From: a bacterium
Lineage (GTDB): Bacteria > Desulfobacterota > JAPLJL01
DNA length: 6,923 bases
Direction: 5' to 3'
NCBI GenBank assembly: GCA_028713675.1
Contig: JAQTNV010000096.1
Span: forward strand, 1 to 6,923
The notes beneath the pieces are model-generated. The model made no database searches. It was given only the letters and a program-made list of their open reading frames with translations, and was not told where the DNA came from. Position 1 is the stretch's first letter; the number at the start of each line of letters is the position of its first letter. Of this stretch, positions 6,601 to 6,923 are shown in pieces. The position numbers and the translations under genes are program-made.

Positions 6601-6923
6601 ATGGGAAAGATACGGTTAGCGATTTGCGGGGTAGGAAATTGCGCCAGTTCGTTATTGCAGGGGATTGAGTATTACCGGCAGGGCGGCCGGGACCGGGACC
6701 TGGGTCTGATGCACCCGGAGCTGGGGGGATACAAGCCCTCGGACATCCAGGTGGTGGCGGCGTTCGACATCGACCGGCGGAAGGTGGGAAAGCCGGTGGA
6801 GCAGGCGATGTTCGCCCTGCCGAACTGCACGAAGACGATCTGGAAGCGGATGCCCAAGACCGGGGTGAAGGTGATGATGGGCGAGGTGCTGGACGGGGTG
6901 TCGGAGCACATGGCGAATTACCC
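6601..6923 (+). CDS. ino1: Inositol-3-phosphate synthase, 5' part (runs off the right edge)
   Basis: The enzyme converts glucose 6-phosphate to 1L-myo-inositol 3-phosphate with a tightly bound NAD, the first step to inositol lipids and inositol-derived solutes. About 107 residues are visible, with no stop before the edge. The start reads MGKIRLAICGVGNCASSLLQGIEYY, in which GVGNCASS is the Rossmann NAD-binding loop typical of the short bacterial/archaeal Ino1 form. LGGYKPSDIQVVAAFDID, with the acidic end of the second strand, and a VGKPVEQAMF segment also fit that form. The ATG at 6601 has AAGGAG (6587-6592) at eight bases. From about codon 30 on, G-ending codons (gtg, gcg, aag, acg) dominate more than in recJ or secF, where gcc is favoured. 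The 60-base gap to the ferredoxin gene holds no clear terminator, so cotranscription is possible. Confidence 0.9.
   Translation, partial: MGKIRLAICGVGNCASSLLQGIEYYRQGGRDRDLGLMHPELGGYKPSDIQVVAAFDIDRRKVGKPVEQAMFALPNCTKTIWKRMPKTGVKVMMGEVLDGVSEHMANY

Overview
The window is a GC-rich bacterial chromosome segment. Every gene is on the + strand and most of it is housekeeping. It opens inside tgt (queuosine tRNA modification) and continues through yajC, secD and secF (Sec translocon accessory complex) and recJ (single-strand exonuclease). A clear intrinsic terminator follows. After it come a small phasin-like coiled-coil protein, a 2[4Fe-4S] ferredoxin and the start of an inositol-3-phosphate synthase gene that runs off the right edge. 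tgt-yajC-secD-secF is a widely conserved bacterial order, and recJ next to secDF is also known from other phyla, so the first 6 kb is ordinary synteny.

The organism cannot be named from this sequence. Split secD and secF, purine-rich Shine-Dalgarno sites and the strong G/C-ending codon preference show a bacterium. A short Ino1-type inositol-phosphate synthase occurs in actinobacteria, some thermophiles and several uncultivated phyla, but not in most well-studied proteobacteria. Together with the palindromic spacer elements this leans towards an uncultivated lineage, possibly Omnitrophota-like. That is a weak inference.

Layout: 1-699 tgt (3' part); 700-968 a non-coding spacer packed with inverted repeats; 969-1445 yajC; 1446-1537 an AT-rich spacer with a possible promoter; 1538-3214 secD; 3233-4138 secF; 4139-4222 a short spacer; 4223-6004 recJ; 6034-6055 terminator; 6076-6327 phasin-like gene; 6352-6540 ferredoxin; 6601-6923 ino1 (5' part).

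YajC, SecD and SecF act together at SecYEG, where SecDF uses the proton gradient to complete protein export. Tgt and RecJ are unrelated to export and share only the neighbourhood. The three genes after the terminator form a separate short cluster with no evident common pathway.

The least explained part is the 269-base tgt-yajC spacer. It holds three consecutive foldable elements: one multi-arm element with two competing 10-bp closing stems, one flanked inverted repeat with crossing internal stems, and one long hairpin ending just before the yajC ribosome binding site. It could be a structured leader RNA or a stack of palindromic repeats. No known riboswitch class was recognised in it.
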